A stretch of 19,106 bases of DNA from an uncultured Methylococcaceae bacterium (GCA_903903365.1 CAIUYS010000626.1:1-19106), one strand, 5' to 3'; positions 6,708 to 14,901 are shown, counted from the stretch's first letter. Made by a program: numbers and translations. Notes: a model not told the origin generated them from the letters alone.

Positions 6708-7727
6708 TTACCGAAACTGCGATCCGGGTAAAAAAGCGACTGCTGCGAGGACAACCAATTTGTATACGCAACGCTCTCGATTGAAACATATTCCTCGCCA
6801 TAAGTGGTTCAACGCGCTCTGTTTCTTGCCACGGCCAAATAAATGCTTGCCCAAACCAAAGTGCAAATAGCCAACGCGCTTTGTAACTAGTGCCAAGGAC
6901 GGATGCGAGTCGCGTAGCATAGCCAAACGCAGTTTTTCCCAGACATGAATAGCACTCTCCCTGAACTCAACCCACTTGAGCCGATTGTGCCGGGCCAACA
7001 TCTGACTGGAATCGTGTATATCACGTGCATGGCGATACATATAGACAAGTCTATCCAGGAAATGGCCCTCAGCGCCAGCATAAGCCAGTCGTAACATAAT
7101 ATCCACGTCATCGCACCAGCGCGTACTCGCATCCCATCCGCCAATACGATCAATCCAATCGCGCCGCGTCAAGGGTTGGCCAATGTCGATAAAATTGTCG
7201 TTGCGCACATAGTCATCCAATACATTGCCCGAGCGTGCTCTTGCATTAAAGGGATGCTCTCGCGCATTTTCAGGATGCTCATAAGTCACTGTCCGGTCGT
7301 CGTCGCAAAAATATACCGTACGGCCATAGACGAAGGCGATATCGGAATGTACCTCAAGATACGCAACCTGAGACGCGATCTTGTCGGGGAGCAACATGTC
7401 ATCCGAGTCCAGATGCTGGATATATTTACCTGAGGCCATTTGCAAGCCTGTGTAGCGTGCCGAGCAGCTCCCGTCATTTTCTTTCCAATGGTAACGCACC
7501 CGATCACCATAGTATTTTGAAATAAACTCACCCGTTCCATCGGCAGAGCCATCGTCCACCACAATCACTTCGCAATTGGAGTAGGTTTGCACCAGGGCGC
7601 TATCAATTGCGTCGCCCACATACTTACGATCGTTGTAGGTGATGATGATAATACTGACAAGCGGCAAATCAACTTGGGATGTTGGCGCTTTAGCGATAAG
7701 AAGATCATAAGATTTTACATTCAACAT
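6708..7727 (-). CDS. family 2 glycosyltransferase (duplicate copy A, shortened C-terminus)
   Basis: Protein of 339 residues closely related to the next gene downstream. VSIIIITYNDRKYVGDAI (24-41), VIVVDDGSADGT (54-65) and HLDSDD (105-110, metal-binding DxD) are intact, as is CDDVDIMLRLAYAGAEG (205-221), so catalysis should be preserved. Compared with copy B it has a 4-residue deletion near 235-250 with a locally divergent sequence (RHARDIHDSSQ against HYTLNTRNLSDTTGG), which could change the acceptor. A premature TAA removes a tail of about 16-20 residues. The ATG has AGGTAG upstream at a slightly long spacing. It starts 29 bases after the stop of the preceding glycosyltransferase. The two copies probably add related sugars or are redundant. 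Confidence 0.88.
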   Translation of the reverse strand: MLNVKSYDLLIAKAPTSQVDLPLVSIIIITYNDRKYVGDAIDSALVQTYSNCEVIVVDDGSADGTGEFISKYYGDRVRYHWKENDGSCSARYTGLQMASGKYIQHLDSDDMLLPDKIASQVAYLEVHSDIAFVYGRTVYFCDDDRTVTYEHPENAREHPFNARARSGNVLDDYVRNDNFIDIGQPLTRRDWIDRIGGWDASTRWCDDVDIMLRLAYAGAEGHFLDRLVYMYRHARDIHDSSQMLARHNRLKWVEFRESAIHVWEKLRLAMLRDSHPSLALVTKRVGYLHFGLGKHLFGRGKKQSALNHLWRGICFNRERCVYKLVVLAAVAFLPGSQFR

Positions 7728-7756
7728 GTTTGAAGACTACCTAATATGTGTGGTAA

Positions 7757-8638
7757 TTACTGACGCGTAAAATAAGCAAAGCGGGAAATTCTTCGCGATA
7801 CCCGATGCGCCGTTTGTCGCAGCGCTAACTGCGGTGAATAATACATCGCATAAATCAAGTAACAACAAGCCACTTTTCTGTTTTTACGGGTCCAAGCATA
7901 CTCTGACAATTTAAGATACCCACTGGATCGCATAGTATCACTCGCCCAATGCAACTGCGGCAATCTTTGAGCAAGAATTTGTTCTGTGGCAACATCTATA
8001 CGCTCAGTCTGTAAGCTGGTAAGAGAAGTGGCATGGAACCGATAGAGATACAGATTCAGGTGCAAAGGTTCTAATCGAAACGATACCGAGGCTCGTAGCC
8101 AGAAATCATAATCTTCTACCAAAAAAAGATTCTCAGAGTATTTACCAACTGACTCTGATACCTGTCTTTGGTAGAGAAAGCAGGGGCCAACACAATTGTG
8201 GATTAGCAATCTGTCGGGTTGTGGAACCGTCTTAAAATACAGTGGCTGATCCGCTTCGTCGATTATTGTGAAGTCTGAATACACAATATTCACAGATGGA
8301 TGAGACTCTAGAAAAGCAACCATTGCGGTAAGAGCTTGTGGCCGGTAGCAGTTGTCATCTGACGTCCAGGTCAGATAATCGCCTTTCGCTTCTGCAAAGC
8401 CAGTATTCAGTGCAGCCGGGAGCTTGCGATTAGTCTCGTGCCGAATCGCCCGGATGCGGGAGTCAGCATTGACAAATTGGGTGATTAGAGCGGGAGTTTC
8501 ATCAGTGGATGCATCATCGACAATAATCAACTCCCAATTCCGGTAGGTTTGATCCAAACAACTCTGAATCGCCTGTTCCAGATAACGAGAACCGTTATAA
8601 GTAGGCAGGACAATTGAAATCAGTGCATTAGTCGTCAT
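7757..8638 (-). CDS. family 2 glycosyltransferase
   Basis: Protein of 293 residues with a GT-A fold, clearly different from the two duplicated glycosyltransferases downstream. ISIVLPTYNGSRYLEQAI (7-24), ELIIVDDASTDET (36-48), NRKLPAALNTGFAEAKGDYLTW (70-91), TSDDN (92-96; the DxD-type metal site) and LVEDYDFWLRA (173-183; the ED motif of inverting GT2 enzymes) are all present. No membrane segment is seen. Its ATG overlaps the wecB stop by 4 bases (ATGA), so translation is coupled to the epimerase. That suggests, but does not prove, a ManNAc-type donor. Confidence 0.9.
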   Translation of the reverse strand: MTTNALISIVLPTYNGSRYLEQAIQSCLDQTYRNWELIIVDDASTDETPALITQFVNADSRIRAIRHETNRKLPAALNTGFAEAKGDYLTWTSDDNCYRPQALTAMVAFLESHPSVNIVYSDFTIIDEADQPLYFKTVPQPDRLLIHNCVGPCFLYQRQVSESVGKYSENLFLVEDYDFWLRASVSFRLEPLHLNLYLYRFHATSLTSLQTERIDVATEQILAQRLPQLHWASDTMRSSGYLKLSEYAWTRKNRKVACCYLIYAMYYSPQLALRQTAHRVSRRISRFAYFTRQ

Positions 8639-9756
8639 AGACTTGCCTCGTTGAGCAGACTCGAAACGATTCTAGCGGCAGCCTGGCCATCGCCGTAGGG
8701 ATTTTGTCCTGTTGCCATGTCGGCATGAGCCTGAGTATTCATTAGAAGCCGTTCTGTCTCGCTGATAATGAGGGATTGTGAAGTTCCAACCAGTTTGGCT
8801 AGCCCCATCTCGACTCCTTCTGGTCGTTCAGTGGTATCGCGCAATACCAACACGGGCACTTTGAGGCTTGGAGCCTCTTCTTGAATGCCGCCGGAATCGG
8901 TCAGGATCAAACAACACCGTTTCATGAGTTGCACCAAGGCAAGATAATCCAGCGGTTCGATGAGGGTCACGCCTGCAATATCCGCCAGGATTTCTCTTAC
9001 GGGTTGCTGTACGTTGGGATTCAAGTGAACTGGATAAATAAACTGCACATCCAAATCCCGGAATTTCTCAGCCAGTTTACGAATAGCCAGGCAGATGTCC
9101 CGTAACGGTTCGCCAAAGCTTTCCCTTCTGTGAGCAGTGACCAAAACCAGGCGCTTGTGCCGAGGAATCTGCGCTAGCGGGCCATTCGACCAGTCGTAAG
9201 GCAACGCAGCCGTCGCCAACAGAGCATCAATAACTGTGTTACCAACCAACTCGATTTTTTCGTCCGCTACACCTTCCCGCAGCAAGGCTTGACGGCTACG
9301 TTCAGTCGGTGCGAAGAGCCGGTCTGCCAGCACGTCAGCCAAATGCCGGTTCATCTCTTCGGGGAAAGGCTGGTAACGATCACCCGTGCGCAAACCGGCT
9401 TCGACATGGCCGAATCGAATCCGGTGGTAATAGGCCGCCAGAGCCGCCACGAGTACGGTTGTGGTGTCGCCTTGGGCCAAAATCCAGTCTGGCATTGCCT
9501 GCTGAATGAGGGGATCAATGCGTTCCAGTGTTCGCGCGGTCAGCGCGGATAGGCTCTGGTTCGGTTGCATGACATCCAGGTCGAAGTCTGGCTTGATCCC
9601 GAATAGGGACAAGATCGGCGCAAGCATTTCGCGGTGCTGGCCGGTGACGCATACCAGAGAACGAATCCGATCCGGGTACTTTGCCAAGTCCTTCACCACC
9701 GGCGCCATTTTGATGGCCTCGGGGCGGGTGCCTATCACTGTTAGAACGATTAGCAT
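8635..9756 (-). CDS. wecB: UDP-N-acetylglucosamine 2-epimerase (non-hydrolysing)
   Basis: Protein of 373 residues, the normal family length. It interconverts UDP-GlcNAc and UDP-ManNAc in the cytoplasm, supplying ManNAc-type sugars to surface glycans. Motifs in order: VIGTRPEAIKMAPVV (7-21), TGQHREML (38-45), AQGDTTTV (94-101, catalytic Asp97), HVEAGLRTGDRYQPFPEEMNR (117-137, Glu119 and Glu133/134), TAHRRESFG (207-215, His209) and LTDSGGIQEEAPSLKVPVLVLRDTTERPEG (285-314, UDP binding). All expected catalytic residues are present, so it should be active. The ATG has an AAAGG site 8 bases upstream. By eye this gene is richer in GC than the adjoining pyruvyl transferase and methyltransferase region. 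WecB-type motifs favour a simple GlcNAc epimerase over the WbpI-type enzyme for diacetamido uronic acids. Confidence 0.95.
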   Translation of the reverse strand: MLIVLTVIGTRPEAIKMAPVVKDLAKYPDRIRSLVCVTGQHREMLAPILSLFGIKPDFDLDVMQPNQSLSALTARTLERIDPLIQQAMPDWILAQGDTTTVLVAALAAYYHRIRFGHVEAGLRTGDRYQPFPEEMNRHLADVLADRLFAPTERSRQALLREGVADEKIELVGNTVIDALLATAALPYDWSNGPLAQIPRHKRLVLVTAHRRESFGEPLRDICLAIRKLAEKFRDLDVQFIYPVHLNPNVQQPVREILADIAGVTLIEPLDYLALVQLMKRCCLILTDSGGIQEEAPSLKVPVLVLRDTTERPEGVEMGLAKLVGTSQSLIISETERLLMNTQAHADMATGQNPYGDGQAAARIVSSLLNEASL

Positions 9757-9798
9757 GTATTTTACCTTTTCTTAAAGCATGAAACGTCTTGGTGAAAC

Positions 9799-11409
9799 CT
9801 ATGATCGCTTGGTTCCATACCACGCGATAAACAAACCATCAGGTCTTGTTTTGTCAGCGTAAGAAACAAACTCCGAACGGACATCGATACATTCGCGAGA
9901 TAACCAAGTTTCTACTTCCTCTTTTGAAAACCACCTTTCCCACGACTCAACTTGCAATGCACCTTTACTTTGTTCGTTCTTATCAATTATTACCATACGA
10001 CCGCCTTTTTTTAGCACTCTGCATAGTTCTTGGATAGCTACTTCGGGATTAACAGAGTGCTCTAAAGCCTCGACTGAGAATACTCGATCAAAGCTGTCAT
10101 CTGTAAAAGGTAGATTCAACAAGCTGCCCTGCATGGTTTTGATGCTAGGAGGAACGCAGCGCAACATGGCATCTGAAATGTCAACCCCCCAAAATTCAGC
10201 AGTCGGATAGAGATCGTATAGAGTTCGGCTGAATCGCCCTTTACCGCAAGCAGCGTCCAAAATTTTTAATCCATCAATATTACCAAGACCCTCCACAACG
10301 GCTTGAACTCTTCCGTCTTCGAGCTCGATGGTCTCCGGAAAAATCGAGACTTCCTCATCGAAAGCAGTACGGATGTGCCAATAATAAGCGTCAAGAAAAT
10401 ATTTAACCGCCCAACTAATTTCTTTATCTTGAAAATAATGAGCACCTCTGCCATAACTGCCATAGAAACCACCCGAGTTGTTTTGCAGCCGGCAAAGATA
10501 GTCTAGCGCCTTTTTTGCTGGGGTACGGTTACCTAACTTATACCAGACAACAGCATACTGGGCGATAGCGGTTGAGCAAACCCATTTCACATCCGGGTAA
10601 GCGGGTATCGAACCGTCAGATCGCTGTAAACGCTCAATTTCAACCATGCCTTTAGCAGCAATCTCAGGATAGCCAAGATCAACCAGTGCTTCCAAAACGT
10701 ATGCATGAAAATGTGCCAGGGTATTAAAATCAGTAAGATCTTCAATCTTTAAATAGTAAGCTAATGCGCGTTGAACGGCTTCTTCATAGCGAGGCTCATT
10801 AAAAATTATTGATGCTTTTCTTAATGGTTCAAGCGTATACAAATGAATATTTTCACTTACGATATTCCCATTTGGTAATGCCCATTCGCTTTTATCAGGC
10901 GTAGTTATTCGACCACTTGGTTCAATCAGCGTCAATATCCAATCGCAGCCCTTACGTATTGCGCGTTCTGCCTCTGGTATGAATGGCAATACAGCAAAAA
11001 GCCCTTTCAAAATTTGCCCAGTATCGAAGGTGTATGGCGTTTTCCCCTCTGGATCGGACCATGATCCGTCTGAATTTTGGATAGAAAGTAGCCAAGTCGC
11101 AAATTCAATTGTTCTTTTTCTCTCCCCCCAGTTTAATAGAGTGGGTATGTAATAACCTGTTACTTCCGGGTACGCATTTACTGAGTCTGCAAAAACTTTA
11201 ATCCCACTTTTATCGTTTGCATTTTTATCAACCCAATCAAGCGCCAAATAAAAATTTTGCAAAATGCTGGTTTCCTTACGCTGATCAGAAGTTAAAAAAA
11301 AATATCTTCTTAGTTTATTGACCATACGATTCAAAAGTGAGGAAGTATATTTCAGGGCAAGGCACACCTTTCTTCTGAATTCATCATCAAATACATTATT
11401 AATTTTCAA
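9799..11409 (-). CDS. fusion: alpha/alpha-toroid (terpenoid-cyclase/prenyltransferase-like) domain + SAM methyltransferase
   Basis: Protein of 536 residues with two parts. Residues ~45-345 show helical-hairpin repeats of the toroid type: WLLSIQNSDGSWSDPE (106-121), IERLQRSDGSIPAYPD (258-273) and LCRLQNNSGGFYGSYGRG (305-322), each with the Q-x-(D/N)-G-(S/G)-W/F style turn, plus AYPEVTGYYIPTLL (79-92). Residues ~360-536 are a class I methyltransferase: motif I LDAACGKGRF (384-393), GVDISDAM (408-415), MQGSLLNLPFTDDSFDRVFSVEALEHSVNP (426-455) and CRVLKKGGRMVIID (463-476). The toroid fold also occurs in sugar C5-epimerases, glucuronyl hydrolases and lyases, so its role is open. The start is TTG at 11409, backed by GGAG 7 bases upstream. 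The gene is 42 bases ahead of wecB and 27 after the other methyltransferase, so the two probably modify the same glycan. Confidence 0.8.
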   Translation of the reverse strand: MKINNVFDDEFRRKVCLALKYTSSLLNRMVNKLRRYFFLTSDQRKETSILQNFYLALDWVDKNANDKSGIKVFADSVNAYPEVTGYYIPTLLNWGERKRTIEFATWLLSIQNSDGSWSDPEGKTPYTFDTGQILKGLFAVLPFIPEAERAIRKGCDWILTLIEPSGRITTPDKSEWALPNGNIVSENIHLYTLEPLRKASIIFNEPRYEEAVQRALAYYLKIEDLTDFNTLAHFHAYVLEALVDLGYPEIAAKGMVEIERLQRSDGSIPAYPDVKWVCSTAIAQYAVVWYKLGNRTPAKKALDYLCRLQNNSGGFYGSYGRGAHYFQDKEISWAVKYFLDAYYWHIRTAFDEEVSIFPETIELEDGRVQAVVEGLGNIDGLKILDAACGKGRFSRTLYDLYPTAEFWGVDISDAMLRCVPPSIKTMQGSLLNLPFTDDSFDRVFSVEALEHSVNPEVAIQELCRVLKKGGRMVIIDKNEQSKGALQVESWERWFSKEEVETWLSRECIDVRSEFVSYADKTRPDGLFIAWYGTKRS

Positions 11410-11416
11410 TTTGCAA

Positions 11417-11420
11417 CTCC
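11417..11420 (-). promoter_or_regulatory. ribosome binding site supporting a TTG start
   Basis: The minus strand reads GGAG, 7 bases, then TTG AAA ATT. The next in-frame ATG is codon 29, which has no such site, so the rare TTG start of the toroid-methyltransferase fusion is preferred. Confidence 0.6.
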
Positions 11421-11436
11421 GGCAGTAAAGACAAGC

Positions 11437-12288
11437 CTAGATCGGCGTGATCCAAGTCAATATACTTCGACTAAATTTTCCGAGTACTCTGCGGGGGATT
11501 CGTAGGAGGGTAGAAAGCGTAGTCCAAGGTTCAGAAGGTCGTATGACCAAAACCCAATCAAGGAGTTGGGCGACACAGTCTTGGAAGTGTCGCCTCATTG
11601 AACTCAATGGTCGATGCTGGCACACCACGAACTGCTGTATGGTATTATCCCCTGTTGCGGTCACTGTGCCGTAAAGAAGTCGGGATCTGGTTATGAACCA
11701 TGATTTGATGAAACCACGTTTATGATCAGGATCTGGCATGAAACCAATCGGTGTTGTTAAGACCCACTTCGCCCCTGGTGTTAAATATGGTCTGATAACC
11801 TGCAAAAGCGCAATCTCTTCGGAAAAGATGAGGTGCTCAATGAGTTCAGACAAAACTACAGTATCATAAGGTCCATGACCGGCGATAAGATGGGCTTCGG
11901 TTAGGACGTTGGCGTATAAAGCCAATACCTTTGGTATAGCGAAGTTTTCCAGACTACGAATGTACCGCTCCTGAAAGTCAATGGCGACCACATCTGTTAC
12001 ACAGGTGTTCGCAGCGATCCACCGTGTTACATTGCCCATGCCTGCACCAATCTCCAAAACCCGCCCTTGACATTGGCCTGCTGTCCAGTTTACGCGGTGC
12101 CTGTATTGATCGACTGAACTTTCGTTGACCTGCCATCGTGCTTCCCGGAGGCGATGCAAAACCTCCGGTGAGTGACGGATATCCTCACGATCAAGCGGAA
12201 GTGTCGAAAGTAGAAAATATAGTTCATACCAATAATCGTATATATCAGTGCTCGTTCTGTCTCGTTGCTGTTCGATGTACGCAGTCAT
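11437..12288 (-). CDS. class I SAM-dependent methyltransferase
   Basis: Protein of 283 residues. Motif I VLEIGAGMGNVTRWIA (77-92) forms the SAM-binding loop; VVAIDFQERYI (100-110) carries the acidic residue that binds the SAM ribose. YDTVVLSELIEHLIFSEE (141-158) and VIRPYLTPGAKWVLTTPIGFMPDPDHKRG (164-192) are motifs II/III of the ubiE-like/Methyltransf_23 group common in glycan clusters. The N-terminal ~65 residues are charged and helical (DREDIRHSPEVLHRLREARWQVNESSVDQY region), possibly for substrate recognition. No membrane segment. The product is probably an O-methylated sugar; the position is unknown. In Wzm/Wzt systems whose ATPase has a C-terminal glycan-binding domain, terminal methylation can be the export tag, and this is a candidate for that step. 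It follows a ~308-base gap. Confidence 0.88.
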   Translation of the reverse strand: MTAYIEQQRDRTSTDIYDYWYELYFLLSTLPLDREDIRHSPEVLHRLREARWQVNESSVDQYRHRVNWTAGQCQGRVLEIGAGMGNVTRWIAANTCVTDVVAIDFQERYIRSLENFAIPKVLALYANVLTEAHLIAGHGPYDTVVLSELIEHLIFSEEIALLQVIRPYLTPGAKWVLTTPIGFMPDPDHKRGFIKSWFITRSRLLYGTVTATGDNTIQQFVVCQHRPLSSMRRHFQDCVAQLLDWVLVIRPSEPWTTLSTLLRIPRRVLGKFSRSILTWITPI

Positions 12289-12596
12289 TGTAAATACTCT
12301 CTACTTGTTGGAAATATGGACGCTGGGTCCTATTTTACTGCCTCCTTTCAGTATCAATGAAACAGCCGAGAAAACAACATTTCTTTACTGTATCGTGCTT
12401 GGCGCATAGCACCAATCCTTTACTGCATCTACATAAGGTGTTCTAGCAATTCGAGAAATATCATTTGAACTTTAATATCAACAAATTTCTGAAAAATTCT
12501 ACCAAATATGACGGACCATCAGATTGAATTTGAAGAATATGCTAATTTGACAAAATTTTAAAACAACTTAAAAGGGCATATTCATGCAATTAATAA
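12289..12596. other. AT-rich gap within the gene cluster
   Basis: About 308 bases with no coding potential I can support; the longest gap inside the biosynthetic block. It contains a perfect 8-base inverted repeat GAATATGC (12535-12542)/GCATATTC (12576-12583) enclosing a TTTTAA/TTAAAA stem, just past the pyruvyl transferase stop. No T-run follows on the minus strand, so it is not a clear terminator. It may mark the edge of an inserted segment. Confidence 0.4.
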
Positions 12597-12605
12597 TTAT
12601 GTCAA
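12578..12605 (-). promoter_or_regulatory. weak sigma70-like promoter candidate for the methyltransferase block
   Basis: On the minus strand a perfect -35 TTGACA (plus-strand 12600-12605, overlapping the pyruvyl transferase stop) is followed 16 bases later by GAATAT, which matches only 3 of 6 in TATAAT but keeps the A2 and T6 positions. The position, ahead of a 290-base leader to the methyltransferase, is plausible. The -10 is poor, so this is tentative. Confidence 0.2.
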
Positions 12606-13562
12606 AATTGTGTCTATTAATTTACGAGTTAAATTGATCTGATCATTTTTTAACTTCAAAAGATTATCCATATCAATTGAACAGACTTTATTGCAAATAT
12701 CACTCAAATTAACTTTATTAAATAGCGATTTTCTTGGTGTATTGCTATATAACCGAGCCTTGTTTCCATATGCGAGAGATGCCAGGCAAGCATGCACTCT
12801 ATCTGAATGTGTCACATTTACCTGAGAATACAATGTCAGGTAATCCTCAGGCACATCCGAGACGAGAGTATTAGGCTTATTGATGTAATGAGTTGGCAAT
12901 GGACCCCATAGATCATGATGTGTATATAAAACCTCTCTACCACTGTGATCTATATTTTTCGGTATGTTATTTGTGTCAAAATTCTCAATATCATAAGATG
13001 GCGTACTCAGCTTTGGCGGTTGATAATAATCAGGGAGGAAAAATGCGCAATCAATCCCACTTTCTATATTATTAATATCACCATTAAATATATTAAAAGT
13101 ATCATCATCACGGGTAAGTATCGCGGCACGTTCGAGACTATTGAAAAATCTTGAAAATGGTTTGGTATCTTCTTCTGTATATAATGACGCGCCTGCACCC
13201 AATCCGAGAATTGCTACGCCACGCTTTGATGCCTCAATAAAAGTTCGTCCATTATTTTCGGCAAATTCCCTACACATACTCATTCCAGCAAAAACTATTA
13301 GATCAACTTCCGCTATTTGCCCTATCTCAAATGAATTTATGTTTTCTGATTTAACATTATTAAAGTTCTTTATTTTAGAAACAAATGAACGCTCATTGAT
13401 TCTCTGGCTAGCATTAAACATCCAATGAACAGCGCCGCCCATAGGATAAAAATCAGCATCAGGATAAGCTAATTTCATTATTGCTTTTGCGCCTAAATCA
13501 AAAAAAGCATTTCCAATATTCTGGGGCCATGAACCAATATACAGGCCAATTTTTAAAGGCAT
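12597..13562 (-). CDS. polysaccharide pyruvyl transferase family protein
   Basis: Protein of 321 residues from the chosen ATG. Family-like features are the N-terminal GLYIGSWPQNIGNAFFDLGAKAIM (counterpart of the G-x-x-N-x-GD loop), DLIVFAGMSMC and GVAILGLGAGASLY in the first domain, ERAAILTRDDDTF (counterpart of the 'vRD..' switch), GIDCAFFLPDYY, and near the C-terminus VTHSDRVHACLASLAYGNKARLYSNTPRKSLF, matching the S/D-R-x-H-A donor-binding element. Such enzymes transfer a pyruvate ketal from PEP to a sugar, although some relatives are glycosyltransferase-like, so the reaction is inferred. A TTG at 13574 extends the frame by 4 codons, but TTGGAA serves better as ribosome site for the ATG at 13562. 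By eye the gene is markedly more AT-rich than its neighbours, with many AAT/AAA/ATA codons, suggesting separate acquisition. Confidence 0.75.
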   Translation of the reverse strand: MPLKIGLYIGSWPQNIGNAFFDLGAKAIMKLAYPDADFYPMGGAVHWMFNASQRINERSFVSKIKNFNNVKSENINSFEIGQIAEVDLIVFAGMSMCREFAENNGRTFIEASKRGVAILGLGAGASLYTEEDTKPFSRFFNSLERAAILTRDDDTFNIFNGDINNIESGIDCAFFLPDYYQPPKLSTPSYDIENFDTNNIPKNIDHSGREVLYTHHDLWGPLPTHYINKPNTLVSDVPEDYLTLYSQVNVTHSDRVHACLASLAYGNKARLYSNTPRKSLFNKVNLSDICNKVCSIDMDNLLKLKNDQINLTRKLIDTILT

Positions 13563-13611
13563 ATTTTTTTCCAAGTTTCAGTTATTTTTTAAAAAACAAT
13601 CTTAAGCCGTG

Positions 13612-14898
13612 CTATAAAGCAGCGTTGTTGATGTCCCATTTTTGTTGAAGCAAGAAAGTACCTCCCCAATTTGAATCCGGAAATCTGCCCGTCGCATAAA
13701 AATCACCCATCTCAACTACAAGATTCGCAATACGCGGCACCCACAAAAGCAAATCATTCCCAAAAATTATTTTAACGTCTAGGGTATAGCTGCCTGCCGT
13801 AAGAGAGAAATGAGGCACTCTACATACAATAACAAGTGTACCAGGCGTCAATGCCAAGTTATAACCAGCAATGCTACTATGTAGCACGGAAACACGTGTA
13901 TCACTAAGACTGTTGATTCCAACTGAAACAGCCAGATTGGGTAGATTTAGTGTTGTTCGAATTTTTATTATCAGATTAAGATCTTGGCCACATTGCACCA
14001 TTGACAGAGGTTGCCCAGCAATGTCTGCAGGCCCAATAAACAATAATTCTAATGATCCATCCTTGCTGGATGCCAATACATCATTTGTCGTGCTGGTTAC
14101 AAGGCTAAGCGAAGATAGATAGAGATTAATCACATTATCAACATTACCTGAACTTTGAATTTGTCCATTGCCTAGCAGAATCGCACTGGAGCAAAGATGT
14201 TCTATAGCTGCCATATTATGGCTTACAAACAATACGGTTCGCCCCTCCTTTGCAACATCGCCCATCTTCCCCAAACACTTCTTCTGAAATTGCGCATCCC
14301 CCACTGCCAACACCTCGTCCACCACCAGTATCTCTGGCTCCAAATGGGCAGACACAGCAAAGGCTAGCCGAACATACATACCACTGGAGTAGCGCTTTAC
14401 CGGTGTGTCCAGAAATTTTTCAGTCTCCGCAAAGGCTACAATCTCGTCGAATTTGCGCTTAATCTCGGCTCGGCTCATTCCAAGAATAGCACCATTGAGA
14501 TAGATGTTCTCCCGACCGGTTAACTCCGGGTGAAAGCCGGTGCCTACTTCTAACAGGCTGGCCACGCGTCCCTTAATGGTCACCCGCCCGGTCGATGGCT
14601 CGGTGATGCGGCTCAAGACCTTCAGTAAGGTACTTTTGCCTGCGCCATTGCGGCCGATGATGCCTACGGTTTCACCTTGCTTAATTTCAAAGTTTATGTC
14701 CTTTAGTGCCCAGAAGTCTTCTTGCTCATCACCGACGATGATGGCTTTACCCTGTGCCAAATCTTTAGTTTTATGCCACAGGCTGCGGACATTCTGCGTT
14801 AACTCATCGCGCAAGGTCGTGTAGCGACCGTTATCGGTCTGGTGACCGATGGTGTATTTCTTGCCAAGGTTTTCGGCTTTGATGACGATATCAGACAT
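13612..14898 (-). CDS. wzt: polysaccharide ABC exporter ATPase with C-terminal glycan-recognition domain
   Basis: Protein of 428 residues. The N-terminal nucleotide-binding domain has Walker A GRNGAGKST (82-90), the Wzt/TagH-type segment VASLLEVGTGFHPELTGREN (112-131), signature YSSGMYVRLAF (170-180), Walker B ILVVDEVLAVGD (190-201) and the H-loop SHN (226-228). Residues ~270-428 form a beta-rich Wzt_C domain (SLELLFIGPADIAG, LNLIIKIRTTLNLPNLAVSVGINSL, GSYTLDVKIIF), which in O-antigen exporters binds the modified non-reducing end of the polymer. This suggests that export here depends on a terminal tag, perhaps methyl or pyruvyl groups from the genes just downstream. Its ATG lies 3 bases after the permease stop, with no strong ribosome site of its own, so it is probably coupled to the permease. 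Confidence 0.95.
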   Translation of the reverse strand: MSDIVIKAENLGKKYTIGHQTDNGRYTTLRDELTQNVRSLWHKTKDLAQGKAIIVGDEQEDFWALKDINFEIKQGETVGIIGRNGAGKSTLLKVLSRITEPSTGRVTIKGRVASLLEVGTGFHPELTGRENIYLNGAILGMSRAEIKRKFDEIVAFAETEKFLDTPVKRYSSGMYVRLAFAVSAHLEPEILVVDEVLAVGDAQFQKKCLGKMGDVAKEGRTVLFVSHNMAAIEHLCSSAILLGNGQIQSSGNVDNVINLYLSSLSLVTSTTNDVLASSKDGSLELLFIGPADIAGQPLSMVQCGQDLNLIIKIRTTLNLPNLAVSVGINSLSDTRVSVLHSSIAGYNLALTPGTLVIVCRVPHFSLTAGSYTLDVKIIFGNDLLLWVPRIANLVVEMGDFYATGRFPDSNWGGTFLLQQKWDINNAAL

Positions 14899-14901
14899 GG
14901 T

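Noticed and set aside
8881..9552. Long plus-strand frames opposite wecB
   Set aside because: They are antisense shadows of a strongly conserved gene, with no ribosome sites and no recognisable domains.
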